From positions 1-56,055 of the forward strand of contig NZ_FOTR01000019.1 in assembly GCF_900114645.1 (NCBI RefSeq): a stretch of 56,055 nucleotides of DNA, read 5' to 3'. Shown here in pieces: positions 35,602 to 45,076 of the stretch. This DNA comes from Gracilibacillus orientalis. Lineage in GTDB: Bacteria > Bacillota > Bacilli > Bacillales > Amphibacillaceae. Both the position numbers and the translations under genes were made by a program. Below the pieces are notes generated by a model, which was not told the DNA's origin, did no database searches, and was given only the letters and a program-made list of their open reading frames with translations. Positions within the stretch are counted from its first letter, which is position 1. The number at the start of each line of letters is the position of its first letter.

Positions 35602-36948
35602 ATGATCACAACCATCCAACTAATGCATAATAAAAAAACTATACGTTTTAATGTAGAACAAATGACAATATATAAACAGGTAAAAATTGTAGAAGCTACC
35701 GGTCAACAAGATCAATCTTACCATTTGTTTTTTTACAAAGACCGCTATATTAACGCCAAGAAAACGACTTCTATACGACTGAAATCCTTTCTTAAAAATG
35801 CTCTCCAATATGGACACACATTCGCTTCTGATCATCCATTAACCAAAGCACTACTCAATGAAGAAAATGCTTATCGACTTACTTCCAATAATCAAATGGT
35901 ACAAAAACTATCCAACAAAATGAACGAAACGGAAATGCTTTACGTACTTGCTATGTTCGATAACTATGTAAATGAGAAAAAAATCGAGGCACTGTGCAAG
36001 AAGACATTTTATAACTACCGAAGAAATGGTCAGTTAATGAAAGCATTCCGAATCCTTGCCAACTATGTGCAAATACGCCCGCATGATATGTTTGCCAAAG
36101 ATATGCTCCATCACTTTGACTTCAAAAAACATCAAGACAAATATCAAGACATTGATCAACTTACAATAGAATGGTCAGATCCTCTCTATTTAGAATCCAT
36201 TTATTTCGAGAAAAATTTCCCTGACACTGTCATAAATTCTATAATCCAACAATATCATATAGATAATCGGAAATTTGATCAACTCTTCCTTATCTACACC
36301 AAATGTTCATCCTTAAAGGCTGTAGCAAGGCTTGATGACTTGGCCCAAGAACTTCTTTCCGAGCAGGATCAAATTGCGTTATGGGAAGATTTATTAGCCC
36401 AATATCCTGAACCAAAAGAAATAATCGAAAAGCTAGTAAAACTGAACGGCTATCACGCAATTTTAAGGTATTATCTTCACCATGCTGAAGCGATTGATGA
36501 TCGTGAGCTATTCGAGAAGGCATTAGAAACTGTTTCTACTGACCAATTAGTACAAGATTATCAACCTTTATTACAAGCATTAATAACCGTATACGAAAAT
36601 AATGCTGTGCAATTGGAGAAGGTTCTTCATTTAACCATCAAAAAGCTATTGCAGCATCTGTCTTTAAAAGACATCATTACATCACTAAAACATACCGAGC
36701 TGCCGATTATGCAGAAACTAAGAAAAATGGAAAAATTAACAGATAATCCAGACCAACAATTTGCTTTAGGCGAAATATACTTTGATCTGGAACAGTACGA
36801 CCAAGCAATTGCTTGTTTTGAATGGGAAATGGAGTTATCACCAAATGATCCAGCACCGATCCAATACCTATACAAAAGTTATTTAGCAAAAGGTGACAAA
36901 GAACAAGCAAACACGTATAAACAGTTGATGGTCAACATACCTTCTTAA
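35602..36948 (+). CDS. TPR-like repeat protein, unknown
   Basis: The 448-aa soluble protein starts at ATG 35602 (SD AAAAGGAG); the ORF runs 36 codons further up without SD. It is alpha-helical. A C-terminal tetratricopeptide-like unit ALGEIYFDLEQYDQAIACFEWEMELSPNDP (read in two parts: ALGEIYFDLEQYDQAIACF and EWEMELSPNDP) is the clearest feature. The N-terminal 90 residues are basic and beta-like. No family is recognised. It overlaps the convergent glycosylase gene by 4 bp at the stops. Confidence 0.65.
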   Translation: MITTIQLMHNKKTIRFNVEQMTIYKQVKIVEATGQQDQSYHLFFYKDRYINAKKTTSIRLKSFLKNALQYGHTFASDHPLTKALLNEENAYRLTSNNQMVQKLSNKMNETEMLYVLAMFDNYVNEKKIEALCKKTFYNYRRNGQLMKAFRILANYVQIRPHDMFAKDMLHHFDFKKHQDKYQDIDQLTIEWSDPLYLESIYFEKNFPDTVINSIIQQYHIDNRKFDQLFLIYTKCSSLKAVARLDDLAQELLSEQDQIALWEDLLAQYPEPKEIIEKLVKLNGYHAILRYYLHHAEAIDDRELFEKALETVSTDQLVQDYQPLLQALITVYENNAVQLEKVLHLTIKKLLQHLSLKDIITSLKHTELPIMQKLRKMEKLTDNPDQQFALGEIYFDLEQYDQAIACFEWEMELSPNDPAPIQYLYKSYLAKGDKEQANTYKQLMVNIPS

Positions 36949-37817
36949 GTTTCTTCGATACTGCGCCACAATGTCATAGTAGCGTAAGAACGGTATGGTT
37001 CCCATGCTTGATTCCATTCTTCTATTTTTGATGCAGTTGGTTTATTTTCAAGACCAAAATGAAGTTTCAATGCATTTTGAACGCCTATATCACTCGATGG
37101 GAAAAGATCATGTCTACCCAGTGAGAACATCAGCCAATTTTGTACTGTCCATGCGCCAATTCCGCGAACTTTGGTTAATTGTTGTATCACTTCTTGGTCA
37201 CTTTTCTCATAAAATGAAGTTAGATCGAGCTCTTTTGCGACCACTTTCTTCGCGGTATCAATAATATATTCTGCTTTGCGTCTACTAAATTGCATATCTT
37301 GCAACTCTTGATAAGGAATATTTGCTACCATTTCCGGTGTCGGATAGAACCAGACACCGTCTAGTTGTTCACCATACGTCTTCACAAATCTTGCGGTTAA
37401 AACTTGGGCAAAAGCCATATTTAATTGTTGATGAATAATCGTTTTCACCAAATTACTAAATGGATCAAATTCTCGAATCAATGGTGTTGCTGGGTAGCTT
37501 TCAAACAAGTCTGCTAAATCTGTTTTGGCGAAAAACTGCTGAATCATTTGTAAATCCTGATCCCAGGCAAATATATCGGCTATTTGGACAAGCAGATCTT
37601 TCTTTCGCTCTATGTCTCGCCCTTCTATTAAAAATTCAGGGTCTTCTGTTGTACCTGTTGCTGTTACAGTTACAACATGTTTTTCTTGGTCCATTCGCAA
37701 CGGTACTGACACACTTCGTTTCTTGAAATCAACGTAATTCAACTTATCCATTTCTAACCGGAATAATAGATAATCAAAATCATAAGGTATTCCAAGTTCT
37801 ATTTTTTCTTGCCACAT
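36945..37817 (-). CDS. DNA-3-methyladenine glycosylase (AlkA/YfjP type)
   Basis: This 290-aa base-excision glycosylase has the helix-hairpin-helix VRGIGAWTVQNWLMFSLG followed by the catalytic Asp in FPSSDIGVQNAL. An N-terminal AlkA-like domain precedes it. It should excise alkylated purines. The ATG at 37817 follows GGGAGGGG; a longer ORF to 37835 overlaps it. In B. subtilis the homologue yfjP lies near yfjS (pdaA), and pdaA is also close here. Confidence 0.88.
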   Translation of the reverse strand: MWQEKIELGIPYDFDYLLFRLEMDKLNYVDFKKRSVSVPLRMDQEKHVVTVTATGTTEDPEFLIEGRDIERKKDLLVQIADIFAWDQDLQMIQQFFAKTDLADLFESYPATPLIREFDPFSNLVKTIIHQQLNMAFAQVLTARFVKTYGEQLDGVWFYPTPEMVANIPYQELQDMQFSRRKAEYIIDTAKKVVAKELDLTSFYEKSDQEVIQQLTKVRGIGAWTVQNWLMFSLGRHDLFPSSDIGVQNALKLHFGLENKPTASKIEEWNQAWEPYRSYATMTLWRSIEET

Positions 37818-37899
37818 TACAATAACCCCTCCCACAATTCAGAGTTTCACTCTATTATGGTATAATATAGGAAAATTCACAATAATTTAGGGTGATACC

Positions 37900-39444
37900 A
37901 TGCAAAAACAATATTATGCCATAATCGACATCGGTTCTAACACAATGCGACTAGTAATCTATTTAAGAGAAAAAGGCGGCAGGTTAAAAGAAGTAGAAAA
38001 CGTAAAAGCAGTTGCCAGACTACGTACTTTTTTGGAAACAGATAATACGTTGAATACTGCTGGTATAAAACGATTAATAGTAACTCTCCAGAGCTTTCAA
38101 GATGTATTAACGACATATGAATTAAAAGAAGTCGTTTGCGTAGCAACTGCGACCATCAGACAGGCGAAAAACCAAGAGGAAATTTTGATCCAGGTAGAAA
38201 AACAAACAGGCCTAAGCATTCGGACCTTATCAGAAGAAGAGGAAGCCTATTATGGGTACTTAGCAGTTGTGAATTCTACCTCTATTCCATCAGGTATCAC
38301 CGTTGATATTGGTGGTGGCAGTACAGAGATTACTTATTTTGAAGATAGAGAACTAATAGAATCACACAGTTTTCCATTTGGTGCCTTAACACTAAAAGAA
38401 TTTTTTGCAAAGGAGACCCCTAACAGCGAGGAATTGGCAAATTTACGAAATTATTTAGCAGAACAATTTGCTACATTACCTTGGTTGCGTAACAGGGAGA
38501 TTCCTTTAGTTGCTATCGGGGGGAGCGCACGTAACCTTGTGCAAATTGACCAAAATTTGAAAGAATATCCTCTTGCCGGGCTACATCAATATAAAATGTA
38601 TGATACAGATATTATCAATGTTAGTAACTATTTAACGGCACTAAAGCCAGAAAAATTACTTAAAGTCGAAGGATTATCAAAGGATCGAGCCGATATTATC
38701 GTTCCTGCTATAGAAGTGTTCCACAGTTTATATAAAATGATTCAGGCAGACAGTTTTATTTTAAGCCGAAAAGGTCTTCGTGATGGTGTGTTCTATGAAC
38801 AATTATCAAAGGAGATGGGATCTATCCTTTTCCCAAATGTGCTAGAGGATAGTATCCAAGAACTGATCAATGATTTTGACCTAGATCCAAAGCAAATTTT
38901 GCATGTCCAATATCTAACGCGCAGACTATTTGATTACTTAAAAGAAAATGGACTTCTGCATTTAACAAAAGAGGATTGGACATTATTAAAAAGAGCAAGC
39001 TATTTATGCCATCTTGGTGACTATATCGATGCTGAATCAAGTGCACAGCATACCTTTTACCTACTGGCTAATCGCACGATAGATGGACTAATGCACAAGG
39101 ATCGCCTACAACTGGCATTGATTGCTTCCTATAAAAACAAAACGATATTCAAACAATTTATCAAGCCTTATAAACAATGGTTTTTGAAAGAGGAACAAAA
39201 AAAACTGCGTCATTTAGGTGCATTATTAAAGTTTATCTATTGTTTAGATGCAACGAAACGTCAGGTAGTCAAAGAAATTAGTTTTGACATCAAAAATGAC
39301 ACGCTGACGATAACATCACATTGTGTTGGTGATGCAAAACCTGAAGAGTATCAATCTGAAAAACAAAAGAAACATGTGGAGAAGGCAATCAAAATGGATG
39401 TGGAGTTAAAGTTTGATTTTTTGCGAAGAGCGAATTTACAATAA
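37900..39444 (+). CDS. ppx: Exopolyphosphatase / Ppx-GppA family phosphatase
   Basis: The 514-aa protein has the ASKHA-fold signatures AIIDIGSNTMRLVIY (6-20) and VDIGGGSTEITYF, followed by ATATIRQAKN and a C-terminal HD-like helical domain. It splits inorganic phosphate from the ends of polyphosphate and in some relatives acts on pppGpp. The SD TTAGGGTGAT precedes the ATG. It is followed by ppk after a 75-bp gap containing a probable PhoP-controlled promoter. Confidence 0.9.
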   Translation: MQKQYYAIIDIGSNTMRLVIYLREKGGRLKEVENVKAVARLRTFLETDNTLNTAGIKRLIVTLQSFQDVLTTYELKEVVCVATATIRQAKNQEEILIQVEKQTGLSIRTLSEEEEAYYGYLAVVNSTSIPSGITVDIGGGSTEITYFEDRELIESHSFPFGALTLKEFFAKETPNSEELANLRNYLAEQFATLPWLRNREIPLVAIGGSARNLVQIDQNLKEYPLAGLHQYKMYDTDIINVSNYLTALKPEKLLKVEGLSKDRADIIVPAIEVFHSLYKMIQADSFILSRKGLRDGVFYEQLSKEMGSILFPNVLEDSIQELINDFDLDPKQILHVQYLTRRLFDYLKENGLLHLTKEDWTLLKRASYLCHLGDYIDAESSAQHTFYLLANRTIDGLMHKDRLQLALIASYKNKTIFKQFIKPYKQWFLKEEQKKLRHLGALLKFIYCLDATKRQVVKEISFDIKNDTLTITSHCVGDAKPEEYQSEKQKKHVEKAIKMDVELKFDFLRRANLQ

Positions 39445-39488
39445 ATTAACATTAAATTAACAAAATATAGATCTTTTAGCGTTATGAT
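39435..39488 (+). promoter_or_regulatory. PhoP-box-like repeats and promoter before ppk
   Basis: TTTACA (39435), TTAACA (39446) and TTAACA (39457) repeat at exactly 11-bp spacing on the coding strand. This is the arrangement of B. subtilis PhoP sites (TT(A/C/T)ACA with 5-bp gaps). A -10-like TATGAT follows at 39483-39488, 20 bp after the last repeat. This predicts activation of ppk when phosphate is low. No functional evidence. Confidence 0.65.
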
Positions 39489-39519
39489 AGTTATAGAGAT
39501 TGTCGAAAAAGGATGATGA

Positions 39520-41619
39520 TTGATGTCGACCGTCAAACAAGAGAGAAATTTAGAGCTACCTGCTTATTATAATAATCGTGAGTTGAGTTGGCTCTCTTTT
39601 AATAAGCGAGTACTAGAAGAAACTGACGATGAAACTAATCCATTATTAGAGAGATTACGTTTCCTTGCCATCTTTTCATCTAATTTAGATGAATTTTTTA
39701 TGGTGCGCGTTGCTGGTTTAAAAGACCAAGTGAAGGCAGGTTTCAACCGCCCGGATAATAAATCAGGCTTAACACCCAAACAGCAGCTCTCCAGAATTTC
39801 CAGTTTTAATCACGAATTGGTTGAACAACAATACGATTTATATAAAGAACTATTGCCACAGTTAAGAAAAGAAAATATTCACATTATTGATATGGAGGAT
39901 TTAACTTCCAACGAAATCAACCAATTAGAAGATTATTTTAATGAACAAATTTTCCCTGTGCTAACACCTATGGCTATTGATGCGTATCGTGCTTTTCCGA
40001 TGTTACTAAATAAATCAATAAACCTGGCAGTACAGCTTGAAGATATTTATGACATGGAACATCAACAAGTCAAAACAGCGATTGTACAGGTTCCCGCATT
40101 ACTTGATCGATTCATTCAAGTCGGGGATATGCAACAGTATATATTACTTGAAGATTTGATTCGTTATTTCATTCATAAATTTTTTGCAGGCTATCGTGTG
40201 CTGACTACTAGCACTTTTCGTATCACGCGAAATGCCGATATGACCATTCACGAAGAAGGTGCGCGTGACCTTTTAAAAGAAATTGAAAAGGAATTAAAGA
40301 AAAGGAAATGGGGAGCAGCAGTCCGCCTAGAGGTAGATGCTCGCGAAAACAATCCTGACATGATTGAATTTTTACTACATGTTCTTGAAATTCATAAAAA
40401 AGATTTATACATCATTAATGGTCCTCTTGATCTTACCTTTTTGTATGATTTTTATGGTAATATCAAAAAAGAATACGAGCATTTAGTATATGAAACATTA
40501 ATCCCTCAACCAGCTCAGGATATTCATGAAGATGAAAGTGTATTTGAAGCAGTTAGAAAAAGAGATTTATTTTTACACCATCCTTATGAATCGTTTGAAC
40601 CTGTTGTTGATTTAATTCGTGATGCTGCAAATGATCCGGAAGTTTTAGCGATTAAACAAACATTGTATCGCGTCAGTGGTGATTCCCCAATCATTGCAGG
40701 TTTAAAACGGGCTGCAGAGAACGGTAAACAAGTTACCGTACTAGTAGAATTAAAAGCACGATTTGATGAAGAAAATAATGTGCAATGGGCGAAGGAATTA
40801 GAAAAAGCTGGCTGTCATGTTATTTATGGTATGATTTCGTTAAAAACACACAGCAAAATAACACTTATAGTCCGTCAGACCACTGGTGGAATTGAGCGAA
40901 TTGTCCATCTAGGAACAGGTAATTACAATGATCAAACTGCGAAATTTTATACTGATATGTCCTATATCACTATAAAAAGGAAATTTGGAGTAGACGCGAC
41001 TGATTTTTTCAATTATTTAAGTGGTTATACAGAAAAACCAAATTACCATCATTTATCGATGGCACCATTTGATATCCGTAATGATATCACTGATTACATT
41101 GATAACGAGATTGCATTTCATAAACGTTATGGAAATGGCCGAATTATTGCGAAGATGAACTCTTTAACGGATAAACTATTAATTCAAAAATTTTACGAAG
41201 CATCTCAAGTCGGTATAAAAATTGACCTGATCATTCGAGGTATTTGTTGTTTACGACCAGGAATCTCAGGGGTCAGTGATAATATTCAGGTGAAAAGTGT
41301 TGTCGGCAGACTTTTGGAGCATAGTCGTATATATTATTTCCATCATAACGGAGAAGAAAAAATATTCTTATCCTCTGCTGATTTAATGACTAGAAATATG
41401 GTGAAACGCGTAGAATTAATGTTCCCTATTTTTGAAGGCAGAATCAAATCAAGAATTCTTTCGATTCTGGACATCACGCTGAGAGACACTGCTAAAACAA
41501 GAAGCCAAACACATAATGGCAGCTATTCACGCGTCAGACATCAAACAAAAGGCACTTTATTGGATAGTCAAATAATGTTATTCGATATGGCCTATAATGT
41601 ATTAGAAGATGAGGAATAA
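39520..41619 (+). CDS. ppk: Polyphosphate kinase 1
   Basis: PPK1 makes long-chain polyphosphate from ATP. The 699-aa protein has the N-domain YYNNRELSWLSFNKRVLEE, the PLD-like catalytic domains with LVELKARFDEENNVQWAKEL and the phospho-histidine loop LKTHSKITLIVR, a second His in LEHSRIYYFHHN and IFLSSADLMTRNM. Full family length. With ppx it forms the polyphosphate cycle. A strong terminator follows. Confidence 0.96.
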   Translation: MMSTVKQERNLELPAYYNNRELSWLSFNKRVLEETDDETNPLLERLRFLAIFSSNLDEFFMVRVAGLKDQVKAGFNRPDNKSGLTPKQQLSRISSFNHELVEQQYDLYKELLPQLRKENIHIIDMEDLTSNEINQLEDYFNEQIFPVLTPMAIDAYRAFPMLLNKSINLAVQLEDIYDMEHQQVKTAIVQVPALLDRFIQVGDMQQYILLEDLIRYFIHKFFAGYRVLTTSTFRITRNADMTIHEEGARDLLKEIEKELKKRKWGAAVRLEVDARENNPDMIEFLLHVLEIHKKDLYIINGPLDLTFLYDFYGNIKKEYEHLVYETLIPQPAQDIHEDESVFEAVRKRDLFLHHPYESFEPVVDLIRDAANDPEVLAIKQTLYRVSGDSPIIAGLKRAAENGKQVTVLVELKARFDEENNVQWAKELEKAGCHVIYGMISLKTHSKITLIVRQTTGGIERIVHLGTGNYNDQTAKFYTDMSYITIKRKFGVDATDFFNYLSGYTEKPNYHHLSMAPFDIRNDITDYIDNEIAFHKRYGNGRIIAKMNSLTDKLLIQKFYEASQVGIKIDLIIRGICCLRPGISGVSDNIQVKSVVGRLLEHSRIYYFHHNGEEKIFLSSADLMTRNMVKRVELMFPIFEGRIKSRILSILDITLRDTAKTRSQTHNGSYSRVRHQTKGTLLDSQIMLFDMAYNVLEDEE

Positions 41620-41629
41620 AACATAAGCA

Positions 41630-41667
41630 AAAACCCGTTTGAATCATTTTTCAAACGGGTTTTTAAA
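41630..41667 (+). terminator. ppk terminator
   Basis: The perfect arms AAAACCCGTTTGA/TCAAACGGGTTTT (41630-41642, 41651-41663) are followed by T residues. Confidence 0.92.
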
Positions 41668-41683
41668 CAGGCTATCGATTTTA

Positions 41684-41808
41684 TCGGGCAGTCTTGGATT
41701 GATATCGGGCACTTTCTGTCTTTTTTCGGGCACTTTTATTAACTTATCGGGCAGTTTTATATGGATTTCGGGCGCTTTTCCCATTTATCGGGCACTTTAA
41801 CTAAATCC
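41684..41808. repeat. Degenerate tandem array, 21-bp period (6 units)
   Basis: Units start at 41684, 41705, 41726, 41747, 41768 and 41788 (spacing 21, 21, 21, 21, 20). Each has TCGGGCA/G then (C/G)TTTT and a variable tail. The last unit runs into the pdaA stop codon (41797-41799). It fills the space between convergent ppk and pdaA. Compare the four-unit array at 32030. Confidence 0.88.
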
Positions 41809-42579
41809 GATTAATTCCTCGGGAAGCAACTGCTTTAACATGAGATCGTCTATGCTTTTGAATTGATAGCCTTGCTCTCTTAAATCTTCAATCAAATGTT
41901 CCAATGCATCTGCGTTATCTTTCGAAACAGTATGCATCAGTATAATCGCTCCTGGATGAATTTGATTCATCACTTGTTCATAAGAATGTTTCCAGCCTTT
42001 TTCAGACCCTTCATTCCAATCCACAAATGCCAGTGACCAAAAGATATGCGTATAACCCAACTCATTTGCCCAGCTTAATGAATCTTCATTAAAAGTTCCA
42101 CTAGGAGGGCGAATATATTTGACGACTGCTTTATCATCTAATTTTTTAATTTTATCTGTTAATTGCGTGACATCTTTCGTGAAAGTTTTCTTCGATACCT
42201 CGGTAAAGTCGAGATGATCATCAGAGTGGTTACCAACGATATGACCATCCACCAACATACGGCGAACTAAGTCTGGCTGGTCATTCACGTAATGACCGGT
42301 TAAGAAAAAGGTTGCTGGTACTCCTTTTTCTTTCAATACATCTAAGATTTGTTTGGTAAAACCAGCTTCATACCCATTATCAAATGTTAAATAAACATGT
42401 TTGTCACCTGATGGATCCATGTAATAGCTTTGATACTTTTCTAAAATTTGCTGGTATTTCCCCACATCTGGTGGTTGTTGATTCGTACCTTTTTTATATC
42501 CCCAGCCATAGCTGACAGCTCCTGCTTCCATGGGTATAACGAGCAAGAATAGCATCACCATTACTATTATTTTTTTCAT
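41797..42579 (-). CDS. pdaA: PdaA-type polysaccharide deacetylase
   Basis: The 260-aa exported protein has a signal peptide (1-21, cut near AGAVS) and the NodB domain with TFDNGYEAG (catalytic Asp), GNHSDDHLDF (metal His) and RPPSGTF. It matches B. subtilis PdaA (YfjS) nearly end to end, including YGWGYKKGTNQQPPD and a final FKSIDDLM. PdaA makes muramic delta-lactam in spore cortex, needed for germination. Its 3' end is contacted by the 21-bp array. Confidence 0.92.
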   Translation of the reverse strand: MKKIIVMVMLFLLVIPMEAGAVSYGWGYKKGTNQQPPDVGKYQQILEKYQSYYMDPSGDKHVYLTFDNGYEAGFTKQILDVLKEKGVPATFFLTGHYVNDQPDLVRRMLVDGHIVGNHSDDHLDFTEVSKKTFTKDVTQLTDKIKKLDDKAVVKYIRPPSGTFNEDSLSWANELGYTHIFWSLAFVDWNEGSEKGWKHSYEQVMNQIHPGAIILMHTVSKDNADALEHLIEDLREQGYQFKSIDDLMLKQLLPEELIGFS

Positions 42580-42636
42580 ATAATCACCTTTTTTTATTTT
42601 TAGTTTAAGTAAAACAAGTGATCATATCCTGTGATT

Positions 42637-43941
42637 TTATAAAATAATGCTGGCAATCCATCCAAATAAAAACAATGGAATATTAAAGTGTAAAAAGGTC
42701 GGCACACATGTATCCCAGATGTGGTGGTGTTTGCCGTCAGCACTTAAACCTGATGTCGGTCCTAATGTGCTGTCACTAGCCGGACTTCCGGCATCACCTA
42801 ATGCACCTGCTGTACCAATTAATACGGCTATTGCCATTGGTGAAAATCCAGCTGCCATGCAAATTGGTACATACAGTGCCGCAATAATTGGTATCGTACC
42901 AAAGGAAGAACCTATTCCCAAAGTAATCACTAAGCCAACTACTAATAAAACAAAGGCAATGATGGCCTGATGTCCCGCTAATATATCAGAAGAAGATGCT
43001 ACTAACGCATCTACAGCACCTGTTTTCTTCAGGACCTCTCCAAAACCAGCTGAAACAAGCATAACAAAGGCAATGCTTCCCATCATGCTGACTCCTTGTT
43101 GTACAAATGTATCTCCCTCACGTAATGGCACAGCAAATAGCAACACCATTAAAATAATACCTGCCAGCGCTCCAATCACAAGACTTTCGGTGAAAATTTG
43201 TACAATTAATGCAGCAAATATGGCTACAAGTGTTAAACCGTGTTTATAATTAAATGTTACTTCTTCTTTAACATCACTTGTTACATTTTCAAATGCTAAC
43301 CATTTCTTTGGTTCACGAGGTTTACGATACGTAATAAATACTGCTATCAATAACCCAATAATCATGCCAATACCAGGTAATAGCATAGATAGAGCACTTT
43401 CCTTAATCGTAATATCGACACCATTACTGCTCATTCCCTTTTGTAGCGTTTGGTGAAAAATAAGCCCAAACCCTACTGGGATCATGATGTAGGGTGCTTT
43501 AAGACCGAATGTCAAAGCAGTTGCTACTGCACGTCGATCCAATTTCATTTGATCAAATAATTTCAATAAAGGTGGTATTAAAATCGGAATAAATGCGATA
43601 TGAACCGGCACAAAATTTTGGGACAGTGATGCAATTCCGGCGATAACTAATACGAGCATCGTTTTTTTGCCAGTTAATACTTTAATTAACGCACGAACCA
43701 ATATCGAGGTAATACCGGTATAACTGATCATAGTCGCGAACACACCAAGCAAAATGTAACTTAACGCCGTTTCTGCTTGTTCCCCCATCCCATCAATTAA
43801 CATCGTAACTGTATCCTGAATATTCATACCTGCCATAAGTCCAGCGACTACTGCTGAAATAATAATCGCAAAAATAACATGAACTCGTAACAAACTTAGG
43901 GCAAGCATGACAATAACTGAAATGACAACAACCCATTCCAT
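42637..43941 (-). CDS. Na+/H+ antiporter family protein (NhaC/YuiF-like)
   Basis: This is a 434-aa protein with about 11-12 TM helices and the IT/NhaC-superfamily loop AGALGDAGSPASDSTLGPT. It belongs to the Na+/H+ antiporter family containing B. subtilis YuiF. It likely exchanges cytosolic Na+ for H+, or in some relatives transports organic anions. Directly upstream is a small SE1561-family gene (25 bp). Confidence 0.82.
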   Translation of the reverse strand: MEWVVVISVIVMLALSLLRVHVIFAIIISAVVAGLMAGMNIQDTVTMLIDGMGEQAETALSYILLGVFATMISYTGITSILVRALIKVLTGKKTMLVLVIAGIASLSQNFVPVHIAFIPILIPPLLKLFDQMKLDRRAVATALTFGLKAPYIMIPVGFGLIFHQTLQKGMSSNGVDITIKESALSMLLPGIGMIIGLLIAVFITYRKPREPKKWLAFENVTSDVKEEVTFNYKHGLTLVAIFAALIVQIFTESLVIGALAGIILMVLLFAVPLREGDTFVQQGVSMMGSIAFVMLVSAGFGEVLKKTGAVDALVASSSDILAGHQAIIAFVLLVVGLVITLGIGSSFGTIPIIAALYVPICMAAGFSPMAIAVLIGTAGALGDAGSPASDSTLGPTSGLSADGKHHHIWDTCVPTFLHFNIPLFLFGWIASIIL

Positions 43942-43965
43942 ATTGTTTCCCTCTCCCTCTTTTCT

Positions 43966-44112
43966 TTAAAGGTCTTTTTCTATTTTTTCAATCATTTGAA
44001 TTAACTGATCAACATCTTCAACAGACGTCTGTTCCGGATCCAAATGATCTAGACGCTCCATGAAATGCTCTAACTGCATTCGAAGCTCTCTAATCTTATC
44101 CTCATTGCTCAC
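43966..44112 (-). CDS. SE1561-family small protein
   Basis: A GTG start follows GAAAGGGGTGT and gives a 48-aa acidic protein beginning MSNEDKIRELRMQLEHF. It is helical and ends QLIQMIEKIEKDL. Size and composition match SE1561-family proteins annotated in Firmicutes, function unknown. It precedes the antiporter gene by 24 bp and is probably co-transcribed. Confidence 0.75.
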   Translation of the reverse strand: MSNEDKIRELRMQLEHFMERLDHLDPEQTSVEDVDQLIQMIEKIEKDL

Positions 44113-44197
44113 AACAACACCCCTTTCCAAGTTCCACTATTTATCCTAATTCAAAAAAACATACATGTCTAGGACTTTTATAGATCCTCATAAACAC

Positions 44198-44240
44198 AAA
44201 AGCATGCATCCCCATTTTTGTTACGAGAAATGCATGCATC
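44198..44240 (-). terminator. Terminator of the YfkD-like gene
   Basis: The GCATGCAT/ATGCATGC arms (44202-44209, 44230-44237) are extended by AAAT/ATTT pairing; a T-rich tail follows on the minus strand. Confidence 0.7.
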
Positions 44241-44246
44241 AATACC

Positions 44247-45020
44247 TTATTTTGTCTCAAATGTAAAAGTGAGATGATTGGCGATCGGGATAAATGCTCC
44301 TACTTCCTGTTTCGTGACATTTTTAATAACCAAATTCTTCTTTGAACCTTTTAATTCAAGGTATACTTCACCTAGAGTAACTTGTCCCGTGTCCTTGACC
44401 ACGGGTATATTTGCTTTTAATATCCCAGTTTTTGAAGTAGGAACGGTATATGTTTTACTAAGCTTTGTTTCTTTACCAACCACCGCATGAAATGTAAGAG
44501 GGTATTCATGCTGGCTTCTTGCTTTTTGTAAAATCATTTGTTTAATTTGATCTGTTTGGTCTATCTTTGCAGTTAGTGCACCTTCCACATGTTTTTCTTC
44601 TATTTGGTAATAATAAATCTCCTGATTTTTCTCACCCTTAACATTATTCAGTTCATTCGTATTAACCGTTTGAAAATCCCAATTAACCTCTGACAATTCT
44701 GATTGATACGATAAAGGCCAATGCCCAAGAAATACATTAGCACGATAGCCAAAAGCAAATGGTGATGGTTTAATGGTTGATTCATTTAATGATTTTATTA
44801 ACAACGGATTATCTATCTTAACATTGACATCCTCTAACAATTCTTTTACTAATTTACTCGGTTCGATCATCGTTTCTTCTTCTGACACTTGTTTATAGGT
44901 ATTCTCATTCTCGATCGACACTAGATCATGATCAGCTTGCTCCTCCTCTTTCGACTCTACAAGTAAAGGGATGGTTAGCATCATTAAACATAAAATCGCA
45001 GAAAGACCGAGTTTCTCCAT
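44247..45020 (-). CDS. yfkD: YfkD-like exported protein
   Basis: This 257-aa protein has a signal peptide (about 1-23) and a beta-rich mature part with FGYRANVFLGHWPLSY and VNWDFQTVNTNELNN. These and the length are as I remember for the YfkD-like family (about 260 aa, unknown function). Nearby yfkH, yfkI and yfkJ homologues make the name more likely. The call rests on memory of the family, not on a computed match. Confidence 0.6.
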   Translation of the reverse strand: MEKLGLSAILCLMMLTIPLLVESKEEEQADHDLVSIENENTYKQVSEEETMIEPSKLVKELLEDVNVKIDNPLLIKSLNESTIKPSPFAFGYRANVFLGHWPLSYQSELSEVNWDFQTVNTNELNNVKGEKNQEIYYYQIEEKHVEGALTAKIDQTDQIKQMILQKARSQHEYPLTFHAVVGKETKLSKTYTVPTSKTGILKANIPVVKDTGQVTLGEVYLELKGSKKNLVIKNVTKQEVGAFIPIANHLTFTFETK

Positions 45021-45076
45021 TTTTGTTTTCGCTCCTTTTTTCCTTAGTGTTACAAAACGAGCGAAAACTATGCGTC

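Noticed and set aside
41684-41808. CRISPR-like array
   Set aside because: The variable parts are only ~9 bp, cores are degenerate and no cas genes are present; it is a short-period tandem repeat.
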